DNA from: Providencia rettgeri
GTDB lineage: Bacteria; Pseudomonadota; Gammaproteobacteria; Enterobacterales; Enterobacteriaceae
Length of the DNA stretch: 64,000 bases
Assembly: GCF_041075285.1 (NCBI RefSeq)
Contig: NZ_CP163512.1
Location: 992,001 to 1,056,000 of the forward strand
Direction of reading: 5' to 3'
Part shown: one piece after another, positions 29,191-38,665 of the stretch
Position numbering within the stretch: the first letter of the stretch is position 1
How the letters are laid out: every line of letters starts with the position of its first letter
The notes under the pieces: model-generated
The model's database searches: none
Seen by the model: the letters and a program-made list of their open reading frames with translations, nothing else
Told to the model about the DNA's origin: nothing
Program-made: the position numbers and the translations under genes

Positions 29191-30165
29191 TTATTTGGCT
29201 AAGCCAAATGCGCGGGCTTGCTCACGATATTGCTCGATTTCTTTTTTCACATAGCTATCGAGTTCTTGCCCCGTTAAGTTGTATTCAAATAACCCGCGCA
29301 ACTCGCGTTGTTTTTTGAACTCCTCGGTTTGTTGCAGTTTTTGGAAGGCTTCAACCCATTGGTTGTAATCTGCATCAGAGACTTTGGGGCCCATATAAAA
29401 TCCGCGAATAATCGGCCAGACGATGTCATAACCTTGCTCTTTAGCCGTTGGAATATCCGATAGGCCATCACCAAGGCGTTTATCCGCATACACCGCAAGA
29501 ATGCGAATTTTTCCTTCATTGATATAGGGGGTCATTTCGCTGATATCCCCTGACAAGACTTGGATATGGTTGCCGAGTAATGCCGTTAAGGTTTCCCCGC
29601 CACCTTCAAAAGCGACATAGCGCATTTTACGTGGATCCATATCAATGGCTTTAGCTAAAAGGGCCGTCTTCATCCAGTCTTGGCTACCGATTGAACCACC
29701 TGCCCCGAAAACAATACTGTTGGGATCTTTTTTAAAGGTTTCCATTAAATCTTTGAGGGATTTGTATGGGGAGTCGGCGCGTACTGCTATCATGCCGTAA
29801 TCACTACCAACGCTGGCAAGCCAGCGAACATCATTTTCGTTATATCGACCAAATTTGCCTTGGGCTAGGTTGAGAAGTGAGCCGCCGGAGAACGCCACAA
29901 TGGTACCTGGTTCTGCGGGGCGCTGAGCCACAATAGCGTTGTAGGCAACCGCACCAATTCCACCAGGCATATAAGTGACGCGCATGGGTTTTTCAATTTC
30001 TTTGGTTTCTAGCATGGACACTTGGACCAGCTTACAAGTTAAATCAAATCCACCACCCGGTTTAGCAGGGGCGATGCATTCAGTGCGCTCTGGGAGCGCA
30101 ACTGCTGTGTTTAGACCAACTAAAAATATTGCTGTTGCTAAGGTGTTTAACGTGAACTTTTTCAT
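29191..30165 (-). CDS. tctC: Tricarboxylate-binding periplasmic protein TctC
   Basis: Periplasmic substrate-binding protein of the Bug/TctC family. I start at ATG 30165, because AAGGAA lies seven bases upstream and the protein then opens with a typical signal peptide (MKKFTLNTLATAIFLVGL, cleavage after NTAVA). An in-frame start at 30258 would bury it. The mature protein has the Bug motif ECIAPAKPGGGFDLTCK and AFEGGGETLTALLG. It closely resembles Salmonella TctC in memory comparison. Citrate or another tricarboxylate is the likely ligand. First gene of the operon, divergent from tctDE. Confidence 0.92.
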   Translation of the reverse strand: MKKFTLNTLATAIFLVGLNTAVALPERTECIAPAKPGGGFDLTCKLVQVSMLETKEIEKPMRVTYMPGGIGAVAYNAIVAQRPAEPGTIVAFSGGSLLNLAQGKFGRYNENDVRWLASVGSDYGMIAVRADSPYKSLKDLMETFKKDPNSIVFGAGGSIGSQDWMKTALLAKAIDMDPRKMRYVAFEGGGETLTALLGNHIQVLSGDISEMTPYINEGKIRILAVYADKRLGDGLSDIPTAKEQGYDIVWPIIRGFYMGPKVSDADYNQWVEAFQKLQQTEEFKKQRELRGLFEYNLTGQELDSYVKKEIEQYREQARAFGLAK

Positions 30166-30477
30166 TGTTGATTTCCTTACTAAGCCAATAATTAGAGGAA
30201 CAATTGCAAGATTTCTTATTGTGTTTGCGAGTTTATGATTGGCTGAGGAAGCTTTCATTTACCTTTCATTAACAAATAATATTATTTTTATGTGATATAT
30301 ATCAGATTGCTTTATATTTTTATTTCTTTGTTATGTTAATTTAATGTTAAATTAACGCTATTAACCTAATTGCAACGTAATAGTTGTGATGCATACAGTA
30401 AAAATGATGACAACTGCTTTTCATTCATGATTGGGAATGCCAACGTATACAGATAAGTAATTATAATGAGTGTGCGT

Positions 30478-31146
30478 ATGAGAATTTTATTGGTTGAAGA
30501 TCATGATGATTTATCTTTGTGGTTGCAAAAAGCTTTAACTTCATCGGGTTTTGCCGTGGATATTGCCCGTGATGGTGCGATTGCGGATCAGCTTTTACAA
30601 ACGGAAAATTACACGTTAGTCGTTCTAGATGTCTCGCTTCCACGAATGAGCGGGCTTGAAGTATTGGCCCATATGCGAAAACGCCATCAAGAAACGCCTG
30701 TTTTATTATTAACAGCGAACTCTGATGTGGCAGATCGCGTACAGGGGTTGAACGCAGGGGCGGATGACTATCTGACTAAACCGTTTGATATCGCAGAGTT
30801 AGAAGCGCGCATTCGTGCGCTTCTAAGACGTAGCCAAGGGCAGGTGAATGAGCCCCAGCGCTTTGGCTCATTGTGTTATCACGAAGAAGGTTATTTTTTA
30901 TTGTGCCAAGAACCTTTAGGGCTAACACCAAGAGAATATGCAGTATTGAGTACCTTATTCCATCGGCGAGGTCGTCCTGTGTCAAAAACGCAATTATTTG
31001 AACAGGTTTTTTCGTTGTCAGATGAGGCCAATTTACAGAGTATTGAATTATATGTGCACCGCGTGAGGAAAAAATTAGCGGGCTCAGATGTTAATATCAA
31101 TACGTTGCGCGGATTGGGATACCGATTAGAGCAGTGTAGTGTATGA
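30478..31146 (+). CDS. tctD: Response regulator TctD
   Basis: OmpR-family response regulator for tricarboxylate transport genes. It has 222 residues from ATG 30478 (ATG 30466 would add four). The receiver domain has acidic pocket residues in LLVEDHDD, phosphoacceptor Asp51 in VVLDVSLP, and the conserved Lys in DDYLTKPF. The C-terminal winged helix has LTPREYAVLSTL and VDNxR-like SIELYVHRVRKKL. It overlaps tctE by four bases and is divergent from tctC, its presumed target. Confidence 0.92.
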   Translation: MRILLVEDHDDLSLWLQKALTSSGFAVDIARDGAIADQLLQTENYTLVVLDVSLPRMSGLEVLAHMRKRHQETPVLLLTANSDVADRVQGLNAGADDYLTKPFDIAELEARIRALLRRSQGQVNEPQRFGSLCYHEEGYFLLCQEPLGLTPREYAVLSTLFHRRGRPVSKTQLFEQVFSLSDEANLQSIELYVHRVRKKLAGSDVNINTLRGLGYRLEQCSV

Positions 31147-32573
31147 AATTAGTCTCTCATCCACGCTCTCTCTTTCATCAGTTGCTGCTCTTTTTCGGTA
31201 TCCCGCTCATATTATTGGGCAGTTTTTCAGTTTATACCCATTACTACAGTGCAAAATATGCCTCGAACTTGGCCTATGATCGCACGTTGCTTGCTTCTGC
31301 CCGAACAGTCGCAGAAAGGTTACAAGTCATCGATGGGCATTTATCTGTCAATGTGCCTTATGTGGTACTTGATAGTTTTGAATTGAATAATAATGATAGA
31401 GTTTTTTACCAAGTGATTTCTCCTGAAGGGGAAACCATTTCAGGTTATGACGACTTACCACCAATTCCCCCTTATTGGATGCGCTCCCAACATTATACCG
31501 CATTAGTTTATTTCTATGATGCGGAATATAAAGGTTTGCCTATTCGTATTGCGACATTTTTTCAGCCGATTAACGAAGGTGGGATCACGGGGATGGTGGA
31601 AATTCGCGTAGCGGAAACAGTCTACTCACGTCAAGACTTAGCTAATCAATTATTAATATCGGCATTAATGAGTCAAGGAACAGTGGTGTTTTTAACTTTG
31701 TTACTTGCCTATATATTATTAAGTAAGCTTTTGACACCGCTGAAAAAATTATCAAATTTAATGCTAGGGCGTTCAGCCAATGATTTGACACCATTACCTG
31801 ACTTGTTGCCATGGTCAGATTTATCACCGTTAATTGAGGCGCTTAATCGCTATATTTCCAGATTAAAACGTATGGTCAGGCGGCAGGAACGTTTTAGCGC
31901 GGATGCTTCTCATCAATTAAAAACGCCACTAACCGTTTTAAAAACTCAAGTCTCTGTGGCTATCAACAGCACGGATGAAAGCCAGCGACAGCAAAGTTTA
32001 CAAGCTATTAATCAAACACTGGATAACACAATTGTGTTGACGGATAGGCTTTTGCAATTATCGCGCTTAAAAGCCCATGAAAAATCCGCTGTTAGCCAAT
32101 ACAAAGCGGTTAACTTAGTGGAAATTGTTCATCAGGCCTGTTTTACTCGCCTTGGGCAAGCTGAGAGCCAACGAATTGATTTGGGCTATGAAGGCCTTGA
32201 TGTGGCTTGGATTAAAGGTGAACCTATTCTATTAGCGGAGATGTGCGCTAACTTAATTGATAATGCCATTAAATACACCCCTGAAGGTGGCGTGGTGACC
32301 GTTCGTGTGGTGAATAATGAAAATACACAGCAACTTGTTTTAGAAGTAGAGGATTCAGGTCCCGGCATTCCAGATGCTAAAATTAGCCGCTCCATGGAGG
32401 CATTTACGCGGTTAAATAATGCATTAGGTAAAGAGGGCGCGGGGCTCGGTTTGGCGTTGGTCAAAGATATTGCGAGTTACCATGATTCTGAGCCGCAACT
32501 ACTAAAAAGTGAATTATTGGGAGGGTTACTTGTACGGATTGCATTTACGGCTAGCCATGCGCCGAGTCGTTAA
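31143..32573 (+). CDS. tctE: Sensor histidine kinase TctE
   Basis: Membrane sensor kinase partner of TctD, 476 residues. It has an N-terminal membrane segment (about residues 11-35), a periplasmic sensor region to ~170, and a second membrane segment (about 172-195). The HAMP/dimerisation domain follows, with phosphoacceptor His257 in FSADASHQLKTP. The ATP-binding domain has an N box (NLIDNAIKYTPEGG), G1 (DSGPGIP) and G2 (EGAGLGLALVKDI). The F-box region reads ISRSMEAFTRL, slightly unlike the usual VFERFYR. The start overlaps the tctD stop by four bases. A GC hairpin follows at 32579-32600. Confidence 0.92.
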   Translation: MKLVSHPRSLFHQLLLFFGIPLILLGSFSVYTHYYSAKYASNLAYDRTLLASARTVAERLQVIDGHLSVNVPYVVLDSFELNNNDRVFYQVISPEGETISGYDDLPPIPPYWMRSQHYTALVYFYDAEYKGLPIRIATFFQPINEGGITGMVEIRVAETVYSRQDLANQLLISALMSQGTVVFLTLLLAYILLSKLLTPLKKLSNLMLGRSANDLTPLPDLLPWSDLSPLIEALNRYISRLKRMVRRQERFSADASHQLKTPLTVLKTQVSVAINSTDESQRQQSLQAINQTLDNTIVLTDRLLQLSRLKAHEKSAVSQYKAVNLVEIVHQACFTRLGQAESQRIDLGYEGLDVAWIKGEPILLAEMCANLIDNAIKYTPEGGVVTVRVVNNENTQQLVLEVEDSGPGIPDAKISRSMEAFTRLNNALGKEGAGLGLALVKDIASYHDSEPQLLKSELLGGLLVRIAFTASHAPSR

Positions 32574-32578
32574 GGAAA

Positions 32579-32600
32579 GGGCGCTGCTGATTGAGCGCCC
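32579..32600. terminator. Hairpin between convergent tctE and the Sel1-repeat gene
   Basis: GGGCGCT (32579-32585) and AGCGCCC (32594-32600) form a 7-bp stem with an eight-base loop. It lies 6 bases after the tctE stop and 14 bases beyond the stop of the convergent gene, so it could serve both directions. Confidence 0.65.
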
Positions 32601-32613
32601 TTGTTGCAACAAT

Positions 32614-35600
32614 TTATTTTTGCAGTGAACTAAAATCCCATTTTTTTAAGGCATTGATAGCGTCTTTGTCTTGGTACTTCGCCCCTAACTGAAGGTAATC
32701 ATAGGCTTTTTGTAAATCTTCTTTGCTCTTGGTACCGATCCAACCGTGATAGTACATATAGGCAAGTTTGTATTTCGCCATGGCATGGTGGCTACCTTGT
32801 TCTAAATCGGTCATATCGTAATATTTTGCAGCCCGAACATAATCTTTCGGCATGCCTTGACCAAAATAGAGCATATCTCCCGCTAAGTGTGCGGTATTGC
32901 TATCATTTTGCTGAGCACCTAAATCGAAATAATACAAGGCCTTAGCAAAATCTTTTTCAATTCCACGCTCATTGTCTTTACGGTACAGGTTACCCAAAAT
33001 GTTGTAGGCTCTTGAATAACCATTTTTCCCTGCCAGTTCATAGTAGTAGATCATTTTTTGTGTATCTTCAGGCACCATTTCGCCTCGTGCATAATTGATC
33101 CCTAATGAAAATGCAGCCATTTTGTCGCCCGCTTCGGCTTTCACGCGTTTGGCTTCAATTTCCGCAGCAAAACGACCGTATTTCTGGAAATCTTGCTCTT
33201 CTTTAAAGCGTTGTTCGACCGCGTGTTTATCTTCTGCTGACAACTTATTGATTAATGCAATATTGTCGGTGTCTTTTTCCAACCTTAGGGCGATATAGTA
33301 CGCTTGTTTAGCATCTCCTTTTAGAACGTAGGCATCGTAAAGGCTATTGAGTGCGTAGTTGTCATTGTATTTCAAGGATATTTCAAACCACTCAATGGCT
33401 TTATCGAGATCTTGTTCAACACCACATTCCTCTTTTAGATAGAGATCACCCATGGTTCGAGTTAAGTCCTCAGGCTCTTGAATAAAGGTTCTATCGGTAT
33501 TTTTGCCAAATTTACCTTTTTCCAGCCACTCTTTCAGATAAGAGCCCGCTTTATCCATATCTGTATTACGGCTATTAGCGCAGTAGCGTCCTGGAGAGTT
33601 AATTTCATATAACATTTTAATGGCCTCCATATCACCTTGTTTATGGGCTTGTTCCAGATAGCCCAAGGCTTTTTGTGGATCACTACTGGCGTAGTAACGA
33701 TATAAGCGTTTGAGGGCATCAGGGCGACTTGGCGCTTCACTTTCTAGCAAAGCAAAGTACTTTTTATCATCTTTACTGCGGTTAAGGTCGTTGTTTTCGC
33801 TGCGAATGCCTTTTTGGTATAAGTTCGCGAGGGAATTAAACGCGTGTTTTGAAAGCTCGCTATCAGTGGATTTCATCCCCTCTTGCAGGTACTGGATCGC
33901 GGCGTTATATTCTGCGGACTCAAAGGTGACACCGCTATCATATAGGTATGCATCCGCGAGTTGGACTTTGGAAAATAGGTCGTTTTTCGCTACACCATCA
34001 AGGTAATTTTGCCGTTTGTCTTGCTTATCTTCTGTTACGCTATTCAACGATGGATAAACGGCGAGGTTACCCCCAGCAATCGCCTTTTTATACCACAACT
34101 GCGCAGCACTGGCATGACCTTGAGATTTATACCAATCGCCTAATTTTTCAGCGGCAGCGGCATCGCCATTTTGTGCAGCTATAACGGTGGTGTCATACAG
34201 CTTTGTGTATTCTTCAACGCGCTTCGGGTTAGAATGTTTTCTCAGGTAAACAATTGCTTCATCCCAATTTGGCTCAACGACAAGTGTTTTCTTGTCAGCA
34301 GAAAGCTCGCCCATATACAGCATTTTACTGTAAAGAATAATGGCATTATCGTTCCCTTCATCACTCGCCATTTTTAGGTATTTCATCGCTTCTTGGCGGT
34401 CTTCTTTTACACCATTACCGTATAAATAGGCACTACCCACGTTGTATTTTGCGGATGTGCTTGCATTTAGTGTTTTCATACCAATATCAAAGTCATCCAT
34501 GTACTTGATGTACTGATCCCCCCAACTACCTGACTTTAGGTAGTATTCACGGGCTTTTTGGCGATTAACATCGACTAATTGGCTGCCACTTAAATATTGA
34601 TGAGCCAGTTCGCGGGTATAACTTTTGTTGCCAAGAGCTGCAAGTTGGTCGTAATAACCGATTATTTTATTTTTGTTTGCACTCTGGAGTTCTGCGTTTT
34701 CATTGTAATAATCGATAAGCTCTTCAAGTGCTGTTTCGTTATTCAGTTTGGCACTTTTCTCTAAGTAGTCTAGCCATTTTTGCTTATCGACTTTTTGTCC
34801 GTAATTACCGAATTTATAGGCGTTGGCAAGACTGCGTAATGCATCGGGATCATTATTTTTTGCATTTGCTTGAAGAGTAATAAATGCAGCTCTTGCTTTT
34901 TCGATTTCGCTTTTGCGTGATTTTAAAAAACTGAAATCGGGGTCGGAAATTTTGTTGTAATATTCCATAGCGAGATCGTAGTTAGCATCTTCACCATAAT
35001 CCCCTTTTTGATAGATTTCACCCAGTTCATATAAACAGCGGTTGTTGCCTAATGCCGCACAACGTTTATATTGCGGGATCAGGTCGTCAGGAGTTAACCC
35101 CGTAATGGCTTGAAAACGGTCTTTATAATAAGCTTTATCCGTGAGGTAATTTACTCTATCAAGGTTTTGTGCGATGTATAAAATTGCAGCTGTGCTGCCT
35201 AAATCCGCGGCTTTTAAAATATTGTCATAATAAGGCTTGAGCTCGTCATTGCTTAGGGCACTGACATTCTTTAAGTTTGTCAGTTGCTTAATACCATATT
35301 GATAAGTGATATCTGCATCAGTACCAATCAACGGCTCAATCAATTTTTGTGCTTCAGCATTTTTCTCAGTGACCGCTAAATCGACCAGTAATATCTTGGT
35401 ATCTTCATGCTTTAATCCTACTCTAAATAAAATATCGTATGCTGTGTTGAGTTCTTCATCAGTGAGTGAGGATTTAGCTTGAGATGACCTTAATAAGTCT
35501 ACGAGTATATTAGCGATGGTGTTGATTTCAGTGGGTTGATATTTAAGCAGTGCGGCAGCGTAGTAAACACGTCCGTTATAATCATACTCACTCGATTTTT

Positions 35601-37281
35601 CATACAATTCAAAAGCGAATTTTTTATTTTTCTCTGCGTCTTGGCGCAGTAAATAATCGGCATAAAAATGCGCTAAAGCGTCATTATTGCGTTCAACAAC
35701 ATCTTTTTTTAGGATGTCGACAACGGTTTTTTCATCAACAAATTCTTTAATATCATAACGATAATACAACTGTACTAACATGCGGTCTGCGGTAGACGGA
35801 TAGCCACGAGTATCCAAGTTCGCTTTAAGTAGTTGCGTGGCTTTTTCGAGGTTTTTTTCCGTTCCGAAGCCATTAATATAATCGCGAGCAAGTTGCATTT
35901 GGGTATCATAGGTTGGCTGAATGCGATTTGCTTTTTCTATCGCTTCAAATGATTTTTCGGGTGAATAATAAGCACTGCCTTTGGTGCCATAGACTTGGCT
36001 AGCAAGGCGCTGGGCTTTTGCTGAATTAGGGTACTTTCGCATTAATTCAGGTAAGTATTTTTCCACTGTCGCATTAAGCTTTTTTGTAGGGAAATCATAA
36101 TCAGAGATGGCGAGTTGGGTGATGGTGATCAGTGCTTCTTGATGACCCAGATCGGCGGCGGAGGTTAAGTATTTGTTGGCTAAAACGTTATTGCGCTCAA
36201 CATTGTGAAAAGTGGTGCCTGAATAAACGCGATAAGCAGCATACATGGCATCAGGGTATTGTTGATTAGCGGCCTCGGTTAACGCTTGAATTTTACTTTC
36301 ATCAGCAAGGTAGCTGAGGTATAAAGCTTTAGGTTTCTTTTGTTCAATCAGAGGGCGTAAATAGGCCATGGCACGGAATTGACTGCGTTTGACATCTTCA
36401 CCCACGGTGTATTTGTGATACAGCGTGTAAATGGCATGCTCTTCACCTTTACTGGCTCGCTCTTCAAGGTTGGCAATAATTTGTTGTTTTTCTTCCGCTG
36501 TTAGCGAACCGTATAGGGATAATGGCGCAGGCTCCATGTCATCGCTTTCAGAAAGAAAACCTAAAGTTGATGAATATGACATGCGTTCGTATTTTTTCGC
36601 TAACGTTGGGTTTGCAGTGATCCCATTGCCACCTTCTTCATAAATAGTGGCCAATAACATAGCGGGGAGCGGAAAATCGTTGCTAACCAGTGGGGTTAAA
36701 ATTTCAACGGCTTTCTTATTGTCTTTATCAAATTGATGGGCGATATAACCCAGTGCAAACTTTGCAAAGTGAGAACCTTGGTCAGCGGCTAAGGTAAAAT
36801 ATTGACGCGCGAGTTTGATATCTTGGGGTATTTCATCGTATCTATCTTTTATATAGACGCTTCCTACCAATTCTTGAGCTTCTTTTACACCTAAATCAGC
36901 GGCTTTGATTAAGGAAGTGAGGCCATTTCTATCTTCTTCGGTATCATCCATCTCACGGTTATAGCGGTAATAACCTAGGTTATAGAGAGCATTCTTATTA
37001 TTCGCTTCAGCGGCTTTCACGAGATAACGTTGCGCGACCTCATCATCAGGCTCTACACCAATTCCGTCTTTATACATCATGGCTAAGGCATATGCAGACT
37101 GAGAGTCTTGGTCGGCATTTTTTTTAAACTGCTCAACAGCGGCATTGGCATCACCTTGTTGATATAAGTCGTACCCAGCTTGGGCTGAGTTGGATTGGTT
37201 GGATGCGTTGATAAAGTAAATGCCAATAGCGATAGCAATTATTATCAATGCAAACAAACCCACTTTAAGCTGTTTAGTCAT
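32614..37281 (-). CDS. Giant membrane-anchored Sel1-like repeat protein
   Basis: A 1555-residue protein that I assign only to the Sel1-like repeat (SLR/TPR-like) class. A single N-terminal hydrophobic segment, residues 7-25 (VGLFALIIIAIAIGIYFIN), follows a short basic head, so the rest is probably periplasmic and tethered to the inner membrane. Repeats recur throughout, with the SLR pattern of small residues, LG-Y-G, then AxxYYxKAA. Clear examples are YALAMMYKDGIGVEPDDE near residue 65, KYNVGSAYLYGNGVKEDR in the middle, and AYNILGNLYRKDNERGIEKD near the C-terminus. I see no catalytic domain, no C-terminal anchor and no cysteine motif. GGA precedes the ATG at 37281. SLR proteins usually scaffold other proteins; the partner here is unknown. 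The gene is single, between tctDE and an EamA transporter. There is no sign of a frameshift. Confidence 0.85.
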   Translation of the reverse strand: MTKQLKVGLFALIIIAIAIGIYFINASNQSNSAQAGYDLYQQGDANAAVEQFKKNADQDSQSAYALAMMYKDGIGVEPDDEVAQRYLVKAAEANNKNALYNLGYYRYNREMDDTEEDRNGLTSLIKAADLGVKEAQELVGSVYIKDRYDEIPQDIKLARQYFTLAADQGSHFAKFALGYIAHQFDKDNKKAVEILTPLVSNDFPLPAMLLATIYEEGGNGITANPTLAKKYERMSYSSTLGFLSESDDMEPAPLSLYGSLTAEEKQQIIANLEERASKGEEHAIYTLYHKYTVGEDVKRSQFRAMAYLRPLIEQKKPKALYLSYLADESKIQALTEAANQQYPDAMYAAYRVYSGTTFHNVERNNVLANKYLTSAADLGHQEALITITQLAISDYDFPTKKLNATVEKYLPELMRKYPNSAKAQRLASQVYGTKGSAYYSPEKSFEAIEKANRIQPTYDTQMQLARDYINGFGTEKNLEKATQLLKANLDTRGYPSTADRMLVQLYYRYDIKEFVDEKTVVDILKKDVVERNNDALAHFYADYLLRQDAEKNKKFAFELYEKSSEYDYNGRVYYAAALLKYQPTEINTIANILVDLLRSSQAKSSLTDEELNTAYDILFRVGLKHEDTKILLVDLAVTEKNAEAQKLIEPLIGTDADITYQYGIKQLTNLKNVSALSNDELKPYYDNILKAADLGSTAAILYIAQNLDRVNYLTDKAYYKDRFQAITGLTPDDLIPQYKRCAALGNNRCLYELGEIYQKGDYGEDANYDLAMEYYNKISDPDFSFLKSRKSEIEKARAAFITLQANAKNNDPDALRSLANAYKFGNYGQKVDKQKWLDYLEKSAKLNNETALEELIDYYNENAELQSANKNKIIGYYDQLAALGNKSYTRELAHQYLSGSQLVDVNRQKAREYYLKSGSWGDQYIKYMDDFDIGMKTLNASTSAKYNVGSAYLYGNGVKEDRQEAMKYLKMASDEGNDNAIILYSKMLYMGELSADKKTLVVEPNWDEAIVYLRKHSNPKRVEEYTKLYDTTVIAAQNGDAAAAEKLGDWYKSQGHASAAQLWYKKAIAGGNLAVYPSLNSVTEDKQDKRQNYLDGVAKNDLFSKVQLADAYLYDSGVTFESAEYNAAIQYLQEGMKSTDSELSKHAFNSLANLYQKGIRSENNDLNRSKDDKKYFALLESEAPSRPDALKRLYRYYASSDPQKALGYLEQAHKQGDMEAIKMLYEINSPGRYCANSRNTDMDKAGSYLKEWLEKGKFGKNTDRTFIQEPEDLTRTMGDLYLKEECGVEQDLDKAIEWFEISLKYNDNYALNSLYDAYVLKGDAKQAYYIALRLEKDTDNIALINKLSAEDKHAVEQRFKEEQDFQKYGRFAAEIEAKRVKAEAGDKMAAFSLGINYARGEMVPEDTQKMIYYYELAGKNGYSRAYNILGNLYRKDNERGIEKDFAKALYYFDLGAQQNDSNTAHLAGDMLYFGQGMPKDYVRAAKYYDMTDLEQGSHHAMAKYKLAYMYYHGWIGTKSKEDLQKAYDYLQLGAKYQDKDAINALKKWDFSSLQK

Positions 37282-37646
37282 GGTTATTCCTTGTCATGGC
37301 TTATTGCATCATTTGCCACGATCCTTTATGTCGTGCGTATTGAGAGTTAGTACGATTAAAGCGTTATTTTTATTTGGCTTAAGTCTAATTGCTGATAAAG
37401 AAAATCCAATCAGAATGTGCCTACAATGGGCAATAAGACTGCGTTGAGCTTATCAATGACAGAAAAATAATGAATGACCTAGTCATGTTAAAGTGTCACA
37501 AACTATGAACATTGACAAAAAAGAGTCAAAAAAAGTGAAGTCAGGAGAAAAAGAGATGGATTATTTTGTGAAAGGCTTTCAAACATAGCCCCACAATGTG
37601 GGGCGTATGAGTGACGACATTGCTTTATTGCTTTTGTAATTCTATT
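37282..37646. other. Intergenic region between the Sel1-repeat gene and the EamA gene
   Basis: A 365-base AT-rich stretch that holds the promoter of the Sel1-repeat gene and the 3' hairpin of the EamA gene (37588-37604). I saw no convincing reading frame in it. Confidence 0.5.
37588..37604 (-). terminator. Hairpin downstream of the EamA transporter gene
   Basis: GCCCCAC (37588-37594) and GTGGGGC (37598-37604) form a tight 7-bp stem with a three-base loop. On the minus strand it is followed by TATGTTTG, a poor T tract. It lies about 40 bases after the stop. Confidence 0.55.
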
Positions 37647-38567
37647 TTACTGGCAAGTATCCTCTTGAACCACCTTTTTTTCACGGCGGAACATTTGGGT
37701 GAGTGGGGTGCGTAATTGCTGCGCTAACATTACCCCTAGTAATACAACGCCTCCGCCAATTAAATGATAGCTTCTTAGTTCTTCACCCAAGGCAAAAATA
37801 GCAATAATTGCGGTAAATACGGGGGCAAGATTCATAAATATGGAGGTGGTATTAGCGCCTAAGCGTATCACCCCTTGGATCCATAAAGCCGGGGCTATAA
37901 TCGAAGCGGCAATGCCTGCAAACAGTACTAGGCCAATATTATGGCTATTAAGAGCAACATCATCGGCCATCAAGAAGTTAGGTAATAATAAAATCACGCC
38001 AAAGAAAATTTGCACGTACAGTGAATCCCAACTAGAGAGTTGAATTGACCAACGTTTTGTCAGCACACCATAAAGTGCATAGGCAGCAGAAGCGACAATC
38101 ATCATTAACTCCCCTTGACCTAACCCGTGCGACAGCAGGGTGCTTGGGTTACCTTGACTCACCAACCACAGTAAACCAAATAGCGATAAAGCCGAACCCA
38201 GTACAATTCCAACAGTTGGAATAACACGTAGGACAAAAATACTGATAACGACTGTTAATAATGGGATTAATGAATTCATAATTCCCATAAATGTGGCACT
38301 CACACTATGGGCGGCGTAGTAAGCCAAACTTTGGTAAAGCATCATACCAAGGGCACCTAAAATGGCTAATTGCCACCAATGTTTCATCACCACTTTGTGG
38401 TGACGTAGTACCGAGCGCAGAACAAAGGGGGTCATGACAAGTAACGCTAACGCCCAGCGGTAAAAGGATATAGCCGCAGGATCAATTGCGGTGGACGCCG
38501 CTTTGTTTACGATGGCATTGATTGACCACAATAAAACCGCAATGAGCGGAAAAAACAAATTCTTCAT
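37647..38567 (-). CDS. EamA/DMT-family transporter
   Basis: Drug/metabolite transporter family membrane protein, 306 residues with about ten membrane segments in two EamA repeats. The first repeat opens with FFPLIAVLLWSINAIVNKAAS, the second with GELMMIVASAAYALYGVLTKRW. I start at ATG 38567 because GGAG lies nine bases upstream; an earlier start at 38606 would overlap the divergent regulator's upstream region. Substrate is unknown; members export amino acids or metabolites. Divergent from an AraC-type regulator, which probably controls it. Confidence 0.85.
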   Translation of the reverse strand: MKNLFFPLIAVLLWSINAIVNKAASTAIDPAAISFYRWALALLVMTPFVLRSVLRHHKVVMKHWWQLAILGALGMMLYQSLAYYAAHSVSATFMGIMNSLIPLLTVVISIFVLRVIPTVGIVLGSALSLFGLLWLVSQGNPSTLLSHGLGQGELMMIVASAAYALYGVLTKRWSIQLSSWDSLYVQIFFGVILLLPNFLMADDVALNSHNIGLVLFAGIAASIIAPALWIQGVIRLGANTTSIFMNLAPVFTAIIAIFALGEELRSYHLIGGGVVLLGVMLAQQLRTPLTQMFRREKKVVQEDTCQ

Positions 38568-38665
38568 TAAAACATTCTCCCATATCGAATGTGATCCAGT
38601 ATACATCTGACCGATTTTTTATATATACTGATAATCAGACAATCGATAACGTTTTTCAGACAGGT

